A DNA stretch of 64,000 nt from Pedinophyceae sp. YPF-701 (GCA_916048055.1 CAJZHL010000016.1:395131-459130), one strand, 5' to 3'. Shown: positions 11,596 through 24,967, counted from the first letter of the stretch. The notes: generated from the sequence alone by a model not told the origin. Program-made: numbers and translations.

Positions 11596-13350
11596 CTGCA
11601 CGCGGTGGGGCTGCGTCCCCGCGGTCAACGGACGCCCGCGCCGAGTCCCTGTGCACAGACTGCCCTAGGCGCGCGCGCACACCCGCGGTGCATGAGCCGC
11701 GGAACGTGGACTCATGGAGGCGACGTAGGCTGCTCAGCGCCGCCAGGCCACTTCCCGTGCGCTCGGCGGGGAGCCCGCGCACACTACCTCGTGGCATGAT
11801 AGGAAGCCTCCGCCGCGGTGGCAGGTGAGTCAGCGAGCGCGCGTGAACGGGAAAACACAGGTCCCTGGAACCAAGAGGACTGGCCGAGCGCCGCGCCGTC
11901 CTGCCACGTGGCACAACCAGGCCGCGAGGCCGCCGTCCAAGGCAGGAATCGCATGGCCGGGCCGCAGCGCGCACCCAGGCGGATAGTTCGGCCCGCCGGC
12001 GATATCGGCGTCATCTCAGACATCTAAACATCCCGTCGCCTACGGGAACGCCCCGTGCGGGGCACGCAGGCGGGTGCCCGCCGGCTCGACAGCAGCACCT
12101 GTGTGGGGGGCCGGTCGCAGACGCACCTGTGCTCTCAGGAACCGAGACATGCCCCGTGTGGTAGGGGAGGGGCCCCGTGTGGGCCGCCTTGTCCTCCATC
12201 CTGACCCGACCGCCCCCCAGGTAGCTCGCGCCGACGCCCTGCTGTGCCCGGGCGATGACTGCAGCGCCGCGCTCTTTCAACAAGCAAGAGAACGCGAAAC
12301 CGAAGCAGCCTGTGCTGACTGGCCCTCGCCTCCGCGCTGCGCGCCCTGGTAGCCCCGCTGAGCCCCGCGGCTGCGCGCTGGCCACCCCGTGATGCTGCCA
12401 GCGCTGCACTCAGTCCGACGCAGCACACCGGGCCGGTGCTTGCCGCGCTGGACATGGGCGCGGCGCCCCGGCCGAGGCGAGAACACTGTCGAGCCACCGG
12501 TGCAGCGGCCGGGCGCACAGCGGCGCTCCTGGAGACGAGAGACGCGCCGGTTTAATAGTGCGCACCGCTGCGATGTTGAGCCTGCGGGCACGGAACGGAC
12601 GCCCCGGTTCGAGCGGTTTCGGATGCGCGAGGCCGCGCACATCGTAGCAGAGCACGCCTATCCGCCGCGCTCGCTGGAGCAGGCGGCGCGGAAGCGCGAC
12701 TGCACGGAGGGCGTCTCAAAACCGCTGGGTGCAGCTGGCGACGGGACCGGCGCCTCGGACGGACGCGGCGGCTGCAAGGTGCGCGCGGACGACACCACGC
12801 CCCGCCCTGACGCTCGTCGCCCGGGAGCGAGCGTTGCGTCCCGTGCATGGCCGCAGCGAGCGCTCAGGGGTGCAGCGGGCCCCTCGAGCGCCCGCGGGGT
12901 GGTCTCGCCGGGCCTCTGCGCGCGTGGCTCGCCCGGCCGCCCTGTATTCGAGTGAAGAGGTCCGGGGCGCGCGTGTCGCGCTCGCGCGGCCCCTGTTCTC
13001 GCGCGGCGAACGCACGCTAGCTCCGGCCACTGTGCGGGCCGTCCTGGCGCTCGGCGTCGCGCGGAGCCACGCGCGCTTTGAAGTATGTGCTTCCAGACGA
13101 GGCCCCGCTGGCTATCCACCTTGCGAGCGCGGCAACAGACCCCGCAGCGTCACGCGCCCGCCCTGCTATGGGCTCGCTCGATCTTCTCCTGCCGCCACCG
13201 CAGCGTCCCCGCCATCTCACGCGCGCTCCCGCGACTACAGAGCCCGGTATACTCAGAAGCACCTCGCCGACCACCGAGACGGCGCGAACCAGCCGCCACA
13301 CCCCCCTTCCCTGCAGGCACTGACCACGCACCCTCAACAACCAAGCGGCC
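11596..13350. other. Divergent region between STPG and the EML-PLAT gene
   Basis: About 1.75 kb that should contain the missing 5' exon(s) of the STPG gene at its left end and the promoter of the giant EML-PLAT gene at its right end. Several open frames on both strands are Arg/Pro/Ala-rich and look like non-coding high-GC sequence. No recognisable gene. Confidence 0.4.
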
Positions 13351-16300
13351 ATGGAGACCAACCGCTCCCGCCGCCGCGCCCCCGCCGGCGAGGCTCCGAG
13401 CGTCGGGCTCGCCACGGCCGGCCCCTCCCGCGCCCCCGCGCCACCGCCCCCCCGCGGGCCGCCCATGCAGTCTGCCGTCCCTCCCGCGCGCATCTCCACG
13501 CTGGACCTCCCGCGCACGCAGAACACCGAGCCCCTCCAGGTGCAGCCGAAGAACCTCCCCACGCCCTACTGGTCCACCAACCGCTGGGGCATGCCCGCGC
13601 CTGAGTCAGTCCCAGCGCCACAGCCGGCGCGCGCCGGCTCGAAACGCCCCGCGTCCGCGCCGCGGCGCCCCCCGGCCACGGTTTCGTCGGCGTCGTCCAC
13701 CGCGGCGCCGCGCGTGAAGTCCGCGCGGCACGCCGGCGGCGGCCCGAGCGCGCCCCCGCGCACTGCGTGGGCGGTCGGCGGCTCCGAGGCCGGGCAGCCG
13801 GCGGCGCCGCTGGGCCCGCCGGCGTCCCCCGGGCGCGTCGCGGCGCTGGAGAGGGAGATGCGGGCCACGCTGGGGTCGATGGCGTCGTTCAACGAGGACG
13901 AGAAGGCGCTGCTGCTGCGGGCGTTCCGACTGCGGGAGCGCAGCCTGCGGCAGCGGGGGATCTTCCAGCCGCCCGGGCTGGCGACGGAGCGGGACTTCCG
14001 GAAGGTGTGGGCGACGTTCTCGGTGGAGGTGTCGCGCGAGGACGTGGTGGCGCTGTTCCAGCGGTACGGGTGCGACCGCGAGGGCCGGCTGCCGTACGAC
14101 GTGTTCGCGCAGACGATGTTCGGCTCGCGGACGCGGCTGATCGGGCTCGAGCCGTCGCACAAGGGCCCGTTCAAGGCCGGCGAGGACTACTCGTTCCGCG
14201 GCCAGTTCAAGTACCGCTTCTGCCGCAAGGCGGTCTACACGCCGACGGACTGGGACGGCGCGCTCGGGGCGCGGTCCGCGGAGCTCCCGGGGCCCGGGCT
14301 GGAGCTCGAGCACGTGCACGGGTACGCCGGGATCGACGGGACGGCGAGCAACCTGTTTTACAACAAGGCGGGGCACGCCGTGTACTACTGCGCGGGCGTG
14401 GCGGTCGTGCACGACAAGGACGAGAACCGGCAGCGGTTCTTCCTGGAGCACAACGACGACATCAAGTGCCTCGCGATGCACCCCGACCGCGTCCTCGCGG
14501 CCACGGGGCAGGTCACGCCCAAGTACGGCGCACCGTGTGTGCTGGTGTGGGACACCACCGGCGCGCCGCCCGAGACGCGGCAGCGCATCGACTTCCCGAC
14601 GGAGGAGGGGTACGGCTACCGGCAGATCGTCGCGGTGCAGTTCAGCCCGTGCGGGCAGCGCCTCGTGGTAGTCACGGGCGACGACCGGCACACGGTCCAC
14701 GTCTTCGAGTGGGCCTCGGGCGCGCTGCTGTTCGAGGGGATCGGCCACAACGGCGCGCCGCCGCAGGTGTTCGGGGCGGTGTGGAACCCGTTCCCGCGCG
14801 AGTCGTTCCTCGACCCCGCGCTGCCGGCGACCGGCACGCTATCCAAGGCGCCCGCTGCGGGCCCAGATATGTTCGTCACGTATGGCGTGAAGCACTTGAA
14901 GATATGGATCCGCGGACCGGACGGAAAGGGGCGGGAGACGTACGCGAGCCAGCACGGGAAGTTCGGGAAAGCACGGGTGCGCGCCGCGCCCCGCACCGCC
15001 GCGTAGCAGCCACCACCACACCTGCGCCGGCGGCTGGCACTTCCAACCACAGCACACACCCCCCCTCCCACCGCGCGCAGGTCGGCGACGTTCTGTCCGC
15101 GTGCTTCCTCCCGCGCGGCCTCCTCGCGACGGGCACGCAGTCCGGCGCCATCCTCCTCTGGGACATGGGCGCCACCAACACCCCCCACTCCTTTGGCTGC
15201 TGTGTCCGGATCGAGGCCGCGCACTCCCCGGGGCCCAAGGCGCGCAGCCCGTTCGACGGGCAGCTCACCCTGCAGGGCGTCCGCGGCCTCGTGGTGCGCA
15301 AGGGGTGCTCGGAGCTGGTGTCGGGCGGGTCGGACGGGCAGCTCATTGTGTGGGACCTGCTCGGCGGGAGGCTGGGGCTGGGGCGGCCGATGAAGGGGAT
15401 CCGGTTGGACGACGTGGGCGACAAGATGGTGCCGTCGGTGCGCTCGCTGGACGCGCACCCGGTGTCCGGGTCGCTCCTGGTCGGGACGTCGGCGTGCGAC
15501 GTGCTGGAGGTCCCCGGCGACGGCGACGAGGCGCCGGCGCCGCTCGTGGACGGGCACCGCGCGGACCTGCACCACGTGGCGTTCCACCCGAAGCGCGGGC
15601 ACAAGTACGCGACGGCGTGCGAGTCCGGCGTGGTGTCGTTCTGGGACGCGCGCCGGCGGCAGCTGCTGGCCAAGGTGAACATCGGGCTGCCGGCGTGCGC
15701 GGTGGACTTCTCGCCCAACGGCCTGCACCTCGCGATCGGGTGCGGCGAGGGCTCGGTGCGCGTCCTCGCCACGTCGGACCTCCGCAAGACGCTCAAGGCG
15801 GCCCGGCACTGCATCGAGGCCATCCACGAGGTGCGGTACTCGCCCGACGGCGCCAAGCTGGCCGTGGGGTCGCACGACAACTTCGTGGACGTGTACGACG
15901 TCGAGCGCGGGTACGCGCGCCTCGCACGCTTCGCGGGGCACTCCTCGTACGTCACGCACATCGACTGGAGCGCGGACTCGCGCGTGGTGATGAGCAACTG
16001 CGGGGCGTACGAGCTGCTCTACTTCGACGCGGCGACGGGCCGGCAGGTCAAGGGCTCGCAGCGCGACACGCGGTGGGCGTCGTGGACGTCCGTGCTGGGG
16101 TTCCCGGTCATGGGCGTGTGGCGCACGGGCGAGGACGACACGTACGACGGAACGGACATCAACGCGCTGTGCCGGTCGGTGCTGGCGCCGCCGGGCGGGC
16201 GGGACGCGGGGGAGTCGGCGCGCGTGGTGCCGCAGCCGGACACGCTCGCCGGGCAGGGCGCGGTGGTGGTGACGGCGTCGGACGACGGCATGGTGCGCAT

Positions 16301-19300
16301 GCTCAACTACCCGTGCGTGGTCGAGAACGCGCCGGCGCGGGAGTACCGCGGGCACTCGAGCCACGTGACGTGCGCGCGGTTCTCGCCGAACAACGGCTGG
16401 GTGGTCACCACGGGCGGCCACGACCGCGCGGTGTTCCAGTGGCGCGTGCTGCCCCGCGCGGACCCCCAGGCGAAGCGGCGGTCGCTCGGGCCGAACGCGG
16501 TGTGGGAGCGGCCGGAACGGATGCTGGTGGAGCCGTCCGTGCCGATTCCGGGCGACGACGGCGCCGCGGCGAAGCGCGAGAGGAAGCTGCCGGGTCCGCG
16601 GCACAAGATGGAGCGCGGAGAGGCGGAGTACGACATCAAGGTGTACACGTCGGACATCCGCGGCGCCGGCACGGACGCGAACGTGTTCTGCATGATCTAC
16701 GGCGAGCACGGGCAGACGATGGAGCTGCGGCTGGACAACAACAAGAACAACTTCGAGCGCGGGCGCGAGGACGTGTTCACCGTCAAGGCGCGCGACGTGG
16801 GGAAGCCCGCGAAGCTGCGCATCGGGCACGACAACAGCGGGATGGGTCCCGGGTGGCACCTGGACCGCGTGGAGGTGCGCAACCGCGGCGAGGGCCCCAC
16901 GGCGCCGCTGGTGACCTTCCAGTGTGGGCGGTGGCTCGCGACGGACGAGGACGACCGGCAGATCGTGCGGGTGCTCGCGGCGGACGGGAGCGGCGTGAAG
17001 GCGTGCAAGTACCGCGTGGTGGTGCACACGTCGGACATCAAGGGCGCCGGCACGGACGCGAACGTGTTTTTGACGCTGTACGGCGAGGGCGACGACGGGT
17101 CGTTCGGGCCGGTGCGGCTCGACAACTCGAAGAACAACTTCGAGCGCAACATGGAGGACGTGTTCGAGGTGGAGTGCATGGTCCAGGACATCAAGTACAT
17201 TCGCATCGGCCACGACGGGTCCGGGCTGGGCCCCGCCTGGCACCTGAATGATGTCATCATCTCGTGCCCCGGGAAGCCGACGCTGACGTTCGACGCCGAC
17301 CAGTGGCTGCCGGAGGAGGACGGCGGGGACACGTACGTCGTGTTGTCGCCCGAGGGCCGCGACAAGCCGCCCGTGCACACATACAAGGTCGAGGTCTTCA
17401 CCACCGACATGCGGGGCGCCGGGACGGACGCCAACGTGCACCTCGTCATGTTCGGGGAGAACGGCCGGCAGATGGGGCCGACGCCGCTCGACACCAGCAA
17501 GTGCGCCCCCCGCCCCAAGTTGTCTGCCGCGCTGTCGTGCCGCGTGTTTGATGCCACGTGCAGCTTCGCGGCCGTCGTGGCCGAGCGGCAGTCCCCCGGC
17601 TGTGCTGCTACGTCGACGGCGCGGCACCTGCTCCCGCGCTCACCGTTCCGCCGTCGTCCTCGCCCGTGCAGGAACAACTTTGAGCGGGGCGCGCACGACA
17701 TCTTCCTGCTGAAGAGCCCCGACCTCGGGGCGCTGCACGAGATCGAGATCGGGCACGACAACAAGGGCCTGGGTCCCGGGTGGCACCTGAGCCAGGTGGT
17801 CATCACGAACACCACCACGCAGGCCCGGTACAACTTCCCGTGTCACCAGTGGTTCGACCGCAAGGAGGGCGACGGCCTGACGCGCCGCCGCCTCCAGGCG
17901 AGCGACGCGGACTCCGCGATGACGACGTACACGGTGACGGTGGTCACGTCGGACCTGCGCGGCGCGGGGACGGACGCGGGGGTCTACATGGAGATGCACG
18001 GCAAGGACAAGGACGGCGGCGAGGTGGTGGTGCCGCGGCAGACGCTCGACACGTCGAAGAACAACTTCGAGCGCGCGCAGGTGGACGTGTTCATCCTCCC
18101 GCAGATGCCGAACACCGCGGAGCTGACGCACGTGATCGTCGGGCACGACAACAAAGGGTTGGGGCCCGGGTGGCACCTGGACCACGTGGAGGTCGTGAAC
18201 GAGGCGACGGGGCTGCGGCAGTACTTCGACTGCCGGAAGTGGTTCGACAAGAAGGAGGACGACGGGCTGATCGAGCGCAAGCTGGACGCGAGCAAGGGGA
18301 GCGCGGGGTTCGACGACATGGTGCCGTATCGGATCGTGGTGCAGACGTCGGACGTGAAGGGCGCGGGGACGGACGCGGACGTCGAGGTGGAGCTGTTCGG
18401 GAAGATCGAGAAGGACGGGCGGCTGGTGGCGCGGTCGAGCGGGAAGCAGAAGCTGGACAACGGTGGGAAGAACAACTTCGAGCGCGGGCAGCGGGACGCG
18501 TTCACGATCGTGTGCCCGAACCTGGGGAAGCTCGACCGGATGTGGATCGGACACAACAACAAGGGGCTCGGGCCGGGGTGGCATCTCGCGTGAGTGCACT
18601 CGCCCCTCCGGCCCTGTGCGCCTGCTCGCTCGCTCCGAGCCGACGCTGGCGTGCTGCTGCACGTAGACCGTTTGAACGCACCGATGCGTGGCCCCGACGC
18701 GCTGTGCATCCCGCGTTTGCGTGTGCGCAGGAACGTGGAGGTGACGTCCGTCTCGACTGGCACGCACTATGTGTTCCCGGCGTACCGCTGGCTGGACACG
18801 AAGGAGACGCCGTACTCCACGGACGCCCTCCTGTACCCCGAGGGGTCGGACGAGGCGGCGACGCGGCCGCACAGGTACCGCATCGTGACGCACACCAGCG
18901 ACATCCGTGGCGCCGGCACGGACGCCGGCGTGTCGGCGCAGATCCACGGCACGGAGGGCGTCACGCGCTCGATGTCGCTGCACACCCGCGGCAATCCCTT
19001 CGAGCGCGGCAACCGCGACGAGTTCGTGATCGAGGCCGCCAACGTCGGCGAGATGCAGAAGCTCACCATCGGGCACGACAACCGCGGGCTGGCGTCGGCG
19101 TGGCACCTCAGCCACGTCGAGGTCGACGACCTCACGACGGGCCAGCGCTGCATGTTCTTCTACGGCGGCTGGCTCGACAAGACGAACGGGCTGCAGGTGA
19201 CACTGGAGCCCACGGGCGACGTGGGCGCGGAGCAGCCGCGGCGGTACCACGTGCGCTGCAAGACGGCGGACAAGCGCGGCGCGGGGACGGACAAGGACGT

Positions 19301-22300
19301 CACGGCCTTCCTCGTCGGCGAGGACGGCACGCGGTCCGAGGCCCTCGCGTTGGAGAAGTCCAAGAACGACTTTGAGCGCGGGCAGCTGGACGAGTTCCTG
19401 GTGGAGCTGCCGCCCGGGACGGAGCTGGGGGAGCTCAAGGAGGTCGACATCGGGTTCGCGGAGAAGCAGTCGGTGGCCGGCGCGCTGGGAGCGCTGACGG
19501 GCATGGCGTGGGGGCTGGAGTACGTCGAGGTGGTGGACATGCAGTCGAACGTGACGTACTTCTTCCCGAACCGGCACGGGTGGCTGGACAAGAAGCAGCA
19601 GCGCGTCGTGCTCCCGCGCGGCCTCCCCGGGGAGGAGGCGAAGGCCCGGTTCAAGGTCGTGGTCACGACGTCGGACATCCGGGGCGCGGGCACGGACGCG
19701 AACGTGGCGCTCAACCTGTTCGGGGAGCACGAGGACGGCACGAAGGCGGTGTCCGGTCCGCTGCCGCTGGACTCCGGGCGGCGGAACGACTTCGAGCGCG
19801 GGCACAAGGACGAGTTCAGCGTGGAGAGCGTGCCGCTGGGGGAGATCGTGCGCGCGGAGCTGAGCAAGGACGAGTCGGGGCTGGGGTCGGCGTGGCACTG
19901 CGAGAGCGTGGAGGTGACGGACCTGCAGACGTCGCAGGTGTACTTCTTCCCGTGCGGCAAGTGGCTGGATGGGAAAAAGGACCCCAACTCGCTGACTCAG
20001 GTTCTGCTGCCGGAGGGCAAGGCCGGGGAGGTGCTGTACGACTACGTGGTGACGGTGTACACGTCGGACATCCGCGGCGCGGGCACGGACAGCGACGTGA
20101 CGATGGAGCTGCGCGGGACGCAGGCCATGTTTGGGCCGCGGCGGCTCGACAGCTCCGAGAACGACTTCGAGCGCGGGCGGAAGGACGTGTTCCACGTGGA
20201 GGGTCCGGACGTGGGCGACGTCGAGGAGCTGGTGATGGCGACGAACAACAAGGGCATGGGGGCCGCGTGGCACCTGGACTCTGTGGAGGTGTTCCATCCG
20301 CTGCAGAAGAAGTCGTACTTCTTCGTGTGCAAGGACTGGCTCAAGTACGACAAGACGACGAAGATGGACGGGTGCCGGAAGGTCCTCAAGCCCGGCGAGG
20401 GCCCCAGCGGCGACAAGAAGCGCTACCGCGTGGTGACGACGACATCCGACCTGCGCGGCGCGGGGACGGACAGCGACATCTTCGTGACGGTGTACGGCGA
20501 CAAGGGCGACACGGGCGAGCGCGCGCTGGACGCCGGCAAGGAGGCCTTTGAGCGCGGCAACCAGGACACGTTCTTTGTGGACGCGCGCGACATCGGCAAG
20601 GTGCAGCGCCTCAAGGTGCGCAGCAACGGCAAGGGCATGGGCGGCGCGTGGCACCTGAGCACGGTCGAGGTCACGGACCTCGCGGAGGGCGCGGCGACGC
20701 TGTTCTCGTACCGCGACTGGATCGACAAGAAGAAGGGCCTGACGCAGGAGCTGCTGCCCGACACGGACGGCGACGGGGCCGGGGACGACGTCGGGGCGCG
20801 GGGCCGCAAGGACTACGACGTGCGCGTGTACACCTCGGACAAGCGCGGCGCCGGCACCGACGCCGACGTGCACGTCAGCCTGAAGGGCGACTGGGGGTTC
20901 ATCGGGGAGTCGATGCTGCCGGCCAAGGGCAAGGCGTTCCAGCGCAACAAGCGCGACGAGTTCACGATCTCCGGGACGGACTGCGGGACGCTGCAGGAGC
21001 TGGGCGTGCGCATCGAGGGCGGCGGGAGCTGGCACTTGCGGCAGATTGAGGTGCTGGACAAGGCGACGGGGGAGCTGTACGCGTTCCCGTGCGACGAGGA
21101 GTTCGACGACGAGACACCGCAGCGGACGCTGAAGGAGGGGCGCGTGCTCGCGGCGGAGGCGGCGGAGGCGGCGGCGGCGGACCCGCAGCAGCAGTACCGC
21201 GTGCAGGTGTGGACGGGGGCGGCGGGGGGCGCGGGGACGGACGACGACGTGCTGGTGACGGTGGTGGACGCGGAGGGCAACGTGCTGGGCGGCGAGGCGC
21301 AGAACCTGGACGACAACAAGAACAACTTCGAGAAGGGACGCGAAGACAACTTCTTCATATCCGTGCCCGAGTCCAAGGGCCTGCGCGCGCCGGTGGCCAA
21401 GCTGGTCGTGGAGAAGAAGAAGCGCGGCATGTCCCTCGGCGGCGACTGGCAGCTCGACCGCATCGCCGTCCTCGACGTCGCGCGCGGGCAGCAGCTCCTG
21501 TGGAAGGCGCAGGGTGCGTGGGAGGGCTGGTTCGGGACGAAGCACGGCGTGGTGCACGCGTGGGAGGTCGACAAGCACCTGCAGGGCGCCGACCAGGACC
21601 TCGAGCTGGTCGCCGGCGCGGAGCACGTCGGCGGCCCGCGCGGCGCGGCGCAGGCCCCAGAGAGCCAGCACGAGGGCATTGAGGACAAGTACAGGATCGC
21701 GGTGACGACGACGAAGAAGATGGGCGCCGGGACGGACGCGGAGGTGTTCGCGGAGCTCGAGGGCGAGAACGGGCAGCGCTGGGAGCCGGTCCTGGAGCAG
21801 CGCAAGGAGCACTTTGAGTCTGGGAAGACGGACGAGTTCTTCGCTGACACTGACGTGGGCCTGGGGGAGTTGAGGAACCTGCGGCTGTGGCACAGCGGCA
21901 AGGGGCTGCTCGCGGGGTGGCACTGCGACAACGTCGTGGTCGAGCGGCTCAACACGGGCGAGGCGTGGCAGTTCGACTGCAAGTCGGACGTGCCGAAAGC
22001 CAAGTCGGCCAGCCAGGCCGGCAAGGTCATACCGGCGAAGAAGATCCGCGAGGCGCGCGCGACGGAGGAGGAGCCGCCGCCGCCGGTCAAGGCCGAGAGC
22101 CCCGCGGAGAGCCCCGCGGAGAGCGAGCGGCCGCGGATCACGCGGAGGGAGAGCGTGGCCTTCGGGATGGCGGAGCCGGACCCCGACGCGGACCCCGGGG
22201 AGTACGAGATCGTGTTCAAGGTGAGCGCAGCCTCTGGGAACGAACGCCCCGTTCATGAAGGATGTCGCGCAATGATGCACGCCCCTCCCTTGCAGACAGA

Positions 22301-23444
22301 CAATCAAAAACCTAAGATAACCGCCACACCGCGGGTGTTTCCGGCCGTTGAGACCGTTGCCTGCCCGTGTGCGACCTTCCTGACGCGCCCTCGCTCCCGC
22401 TGCGCTGCAACCGCGTTCGTGCAGACGGGGACGCGCGAGGACGCGGGGACGGATGCGCACGTGGAGTGCCAGGTGTACGGCGAGCGCGGGGGCTTCCAGC
22501 CGATGCTGGACCAGATCAAGCTGTCATTCGATCAGGGCTGCGAGGACACGTTCGTCGTCAAGTCCGACTGGGGGGACCTCGGCGAGCTCGTGCAGGCCAA
22601 CCTGTGGCACGACGGGTCCAACGAGAGCCCCGACTGGTGGCTCGCGTGGCTGTCGGTGCGCCACCTGCGCTCGGGGCGCATCTGGCGGTTCCCCTGCGGC
22701 AAGTGGGTCAAGGAGGGCCCCGACGACCCCACCGTGCTGTTCCCAATGGGCGACCGGCTGGAGACGGTGCGCAGCACAGTGCGGCGGCAGTCGATGGCAC
22801 TCCGCGCCACCCAGACGGAGCAGGAGCAGGATGCGGCCGCAACGAAGATCCAAGCGGCGTTCCGGGGCCGCCGCGACCGGAAACGAGTGACCGACATGCG
22901 GCGCGACAAGGCAGAGGAGGACGCGCGGCGGGACGCCGCCGCGACGACGATCCAGGCGGGCTACCGCGGGCACCGCGACCGGAATTCGGTCGCCGCGGTG
23001 CGCGCCGACGCGGACGCCGAGCGCCAGCGGGCCGCGGAGGACGCCGAGGAGGCGCGGCGCGGGGCGGAGGAGGCCGCGGAGGTGCAGAGGCAGAACGAGG
23101 CGGCGACGAAGATCCAGGCGGTGTACCGCGGCAACCGGGACCGCAAGGTCGCGGCGGAGCGCCAGGCGGCCCCCCCGCAGGCCCCGCCGCCCCGGGAGGT
23201 GCAGGAGCAGGCAGCGGCGAAGATCCAGGCGGCGTTCCGGGGGCAGCGCGACCGGAAGCGCGCGGAGTCGCGGCGGCAGCGGCGCGCGGAGGGGCGGTAC
23301 GAGGGGTCGGACGACTCGTTTTCGCAGTTCAGTCGCGACACGTGGGAGGAGCACTTCCAGGAGGTGGAGGGGGTGCAGGTGCCCTACTACTTCAACATCA
23401 TGACGGGGGAGAGCACGTGGGAGCGGCCGCCGGGGTTCGACTAG
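13351..23444 (+). CDS. Giant EML-type WD40 / 14x PLAT / 4x IQ / WW protein (about 3,157 aa)
   Basis: Exons 13351-14976, 15081-17500, 17672-18589, 18731-22220 and 22425-23444; introns 104, 171, 141 and 204 bp, all GT-AG with matching phase. The start is GCCATGG. Residues 1-250 are Pro/Arg-rich then EF-hand-like (FQRYGCDREGRLPYDVF). The EML/HELP region (YTPTDWD, GYAGIDGTASNLFY, HNDDIKCLAMHPDRVLAATG) and tandem WD40 repeats run to about 1005, including the EML hallmark GHSSYVTHIDWSADS. Fourteen PLAT/LH2 domains occupy about 1058-2923, each with a (T)SD-x-(R/K)GAGTD motif, NNFERG and GPGWHL. Four IQ motifs (KIQAAFRGRRDRKR type) lie at about 2950-3100, and a C-terminal WW domain (PYYFNIMTGESTWERPPGF) ends the protein. 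EML binds microtubules; PLAT arrays are known from LOXHD1 of hair-cell stereocilia; IQ motifs bind calmodulin. A membrane-to-axoneme linker is a plausible inference. Introns 2 and 4 are multiples of three without stops. Confidence 0.9.
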
Positions 23445-23658
23445 CGCTGGAGCGGGAGGGGGGGTTGTGAGCCGCGAGAGATCTCGATGTGTCAGGAAGC
23501 AGAGCATGCGGCGCATGCCGTCGATGCACGGGCCGTTCGGCGGGGGGCGCTTGGACACGGGTTCACTCACTCTGAGCGGGGTTCGCTCGGGTGTCTGTTC
23601 CGGGCTCGACGTGCGCTGCGGCGCTGCCTGCCCCGCGCCCGCGCCCGGTGCGCCCGCG

Positions 23659-24967
23659 TCACTGTTTCCTCCGCAGCATCGCGAGGCAGCGGTACGCGTC
23701 GTGGTCGTTCAGTGCCGACTCCACGTTCGTCTCGCCGAACAGCGCCTCCACCTCCATCCCCGCGGCGTCCGCCAGCAGCGCCAGCTCCCCCACGGTATAA
23801 AACCGCTGCTGCACCACCTCGTCGTACGAGTCGTCCGCGACGTCGGCCCCGCTCATGCTGATCTGGACCCTCCTGTGCAGCACCTGCAGGGATGCGCGCA
23901 GGCGCACTGCGCGTTGCTCGCTCGCGGTCGGCAGGGGCGCTGTGGCGCGGCACACACACCGGGCGCTCGCGCACCTGTCTAATGTCGTCGAACCTGTCGT
24001 AGGGCGAGCCCCACTGCACTTGGACGCGCCTGCCGTGCTCTTCGCAGTCCCAGCGGTCGGCGGCGAGCGCCTCGGGCGACGTGAGCGACCCGTCGAAGAT
24101 GTCGCCGGGGTGCGACAGCTCGACGATGAACACGCCGTCGGGCGCCATCGCCGCCGCGACGCACTGGAAGAACGCCTTGGCGTCGAGCACCTCCGTGAGG
24201 TGCATCATCGTGCCCAGCATGGTGACGACGATGTCGAACGGGGCGCCCGGAGGGGGTGGAAACGACCTCATGTCGCCCTGGACCAACGCCACGTCGACGC
24301 CCGCCTCCCTCGCCTTCTCGCCAGCGTAGTCCAACATCTCCTGACAGATGTCCAGCCCCGTCACGCTCAAGCCCCGCTTCGCCACCTCCACAGCGTGTCC
24401 ACCGGGCCCACAGCCAACGTCCAACAAACTCTGCGGAGCGCACACACCGACGTGATCAGCGGACGCCCTATGGCGAAATCCACGCACCATTCCATCGTGC
24501 TGACCCGGTCCATCCGAGAAATCCCCGGACGGGTGTGAGGCGGCGTTTCACGCCTGGCAAGAGGCTGCCGGGTGCCCGGCGGAGACCCACGGAAATGCCC
24601 GGCTCACCTTTGGGGCATTCTGACCGCGACGGGAACGGTACGCCTCGACGATGAATTCTGCCTCTTGCTCGAAATCCCGGTACATAAATGCTGACTCGTA
24701 CAGTATGGGGCGGCGGTACACTTGCGCGCCACTCACGTCTGTGGCCCCCGGCGCGCTGCCCGCACTGCCGGGCCCAGGGCCGGACTTGGCGCGCACAGCA
24801 GCCTGCACGGCGCGTGGTCTTCGCGCCGGTTCGTGGAGTTCGCGGCGAGGAAGACTCCACGAGCTGCGGGCGCGCAGGCAAGGAGCGTGGCAGGAGACAC
24901 AAGGCGGCCGGTGGTGCGCCGTGGCAGACACAGCAAGCGCCCAAGGGGCGCCCACATGCGCAGCCAT
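23659..24967 (-). CDS. SAM-dependent methyltransferase (class I, YRDF family), possibly plastid-targeted
   Basis: Exons 24608-24967, 23975-24430 and 23659-23883 (donors GTGAGC and GTGCGC, phase 0) give 346 aa. The fold is read from YRDFEQEAEF, motif I SLLDVGCGPGGHAVEVAKRG, acidic loop VTGLDICQEML, VQGDMRSF, and FDIVVTMLGTMMHL. The C-terminal strands include RVQISMSGADV and FYTVGELALLADAAGMEVEALFGE, as in DUF-like methyltransferases whose N-terminus reads LYDxAFxYRDF. The first 80 residues (from ATG 24967) are Ala/Arg/Ser-rich without acidic residues for most of their length, resembling a plastid transit peptide; this is inference, and the conserved part starts at VYRRPILYESAFMY. Substrate unknown. 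Convergent with the EML-PLAT gene (214 bp between stops). Confidence 0.8.

Noticed and set aside
12389-13342. Overlapping open frames upstream of the EML-PLAT start
   Set aside because: Arg/Ala/Pro-rich, no domain and no start context; they read into the real gene in the wrong frame.
13767-15080. Plus-strand frame overlapping the first EML exon in another register
   Set aside because: The frame becomes real coding only from 15081, after the intron; before that it is an alternative-frame shadow, not a separate gene or frameshift.
14616-22460. Two long minus-strand frames opposite the EML-PLAT gene (1,003 and 1,606 codons)
   Set aside because: Shadow frames caused by high GC at third positions; low-complexity Arg/Pro/His composition and they cross the introns of the real gene without regard to them.
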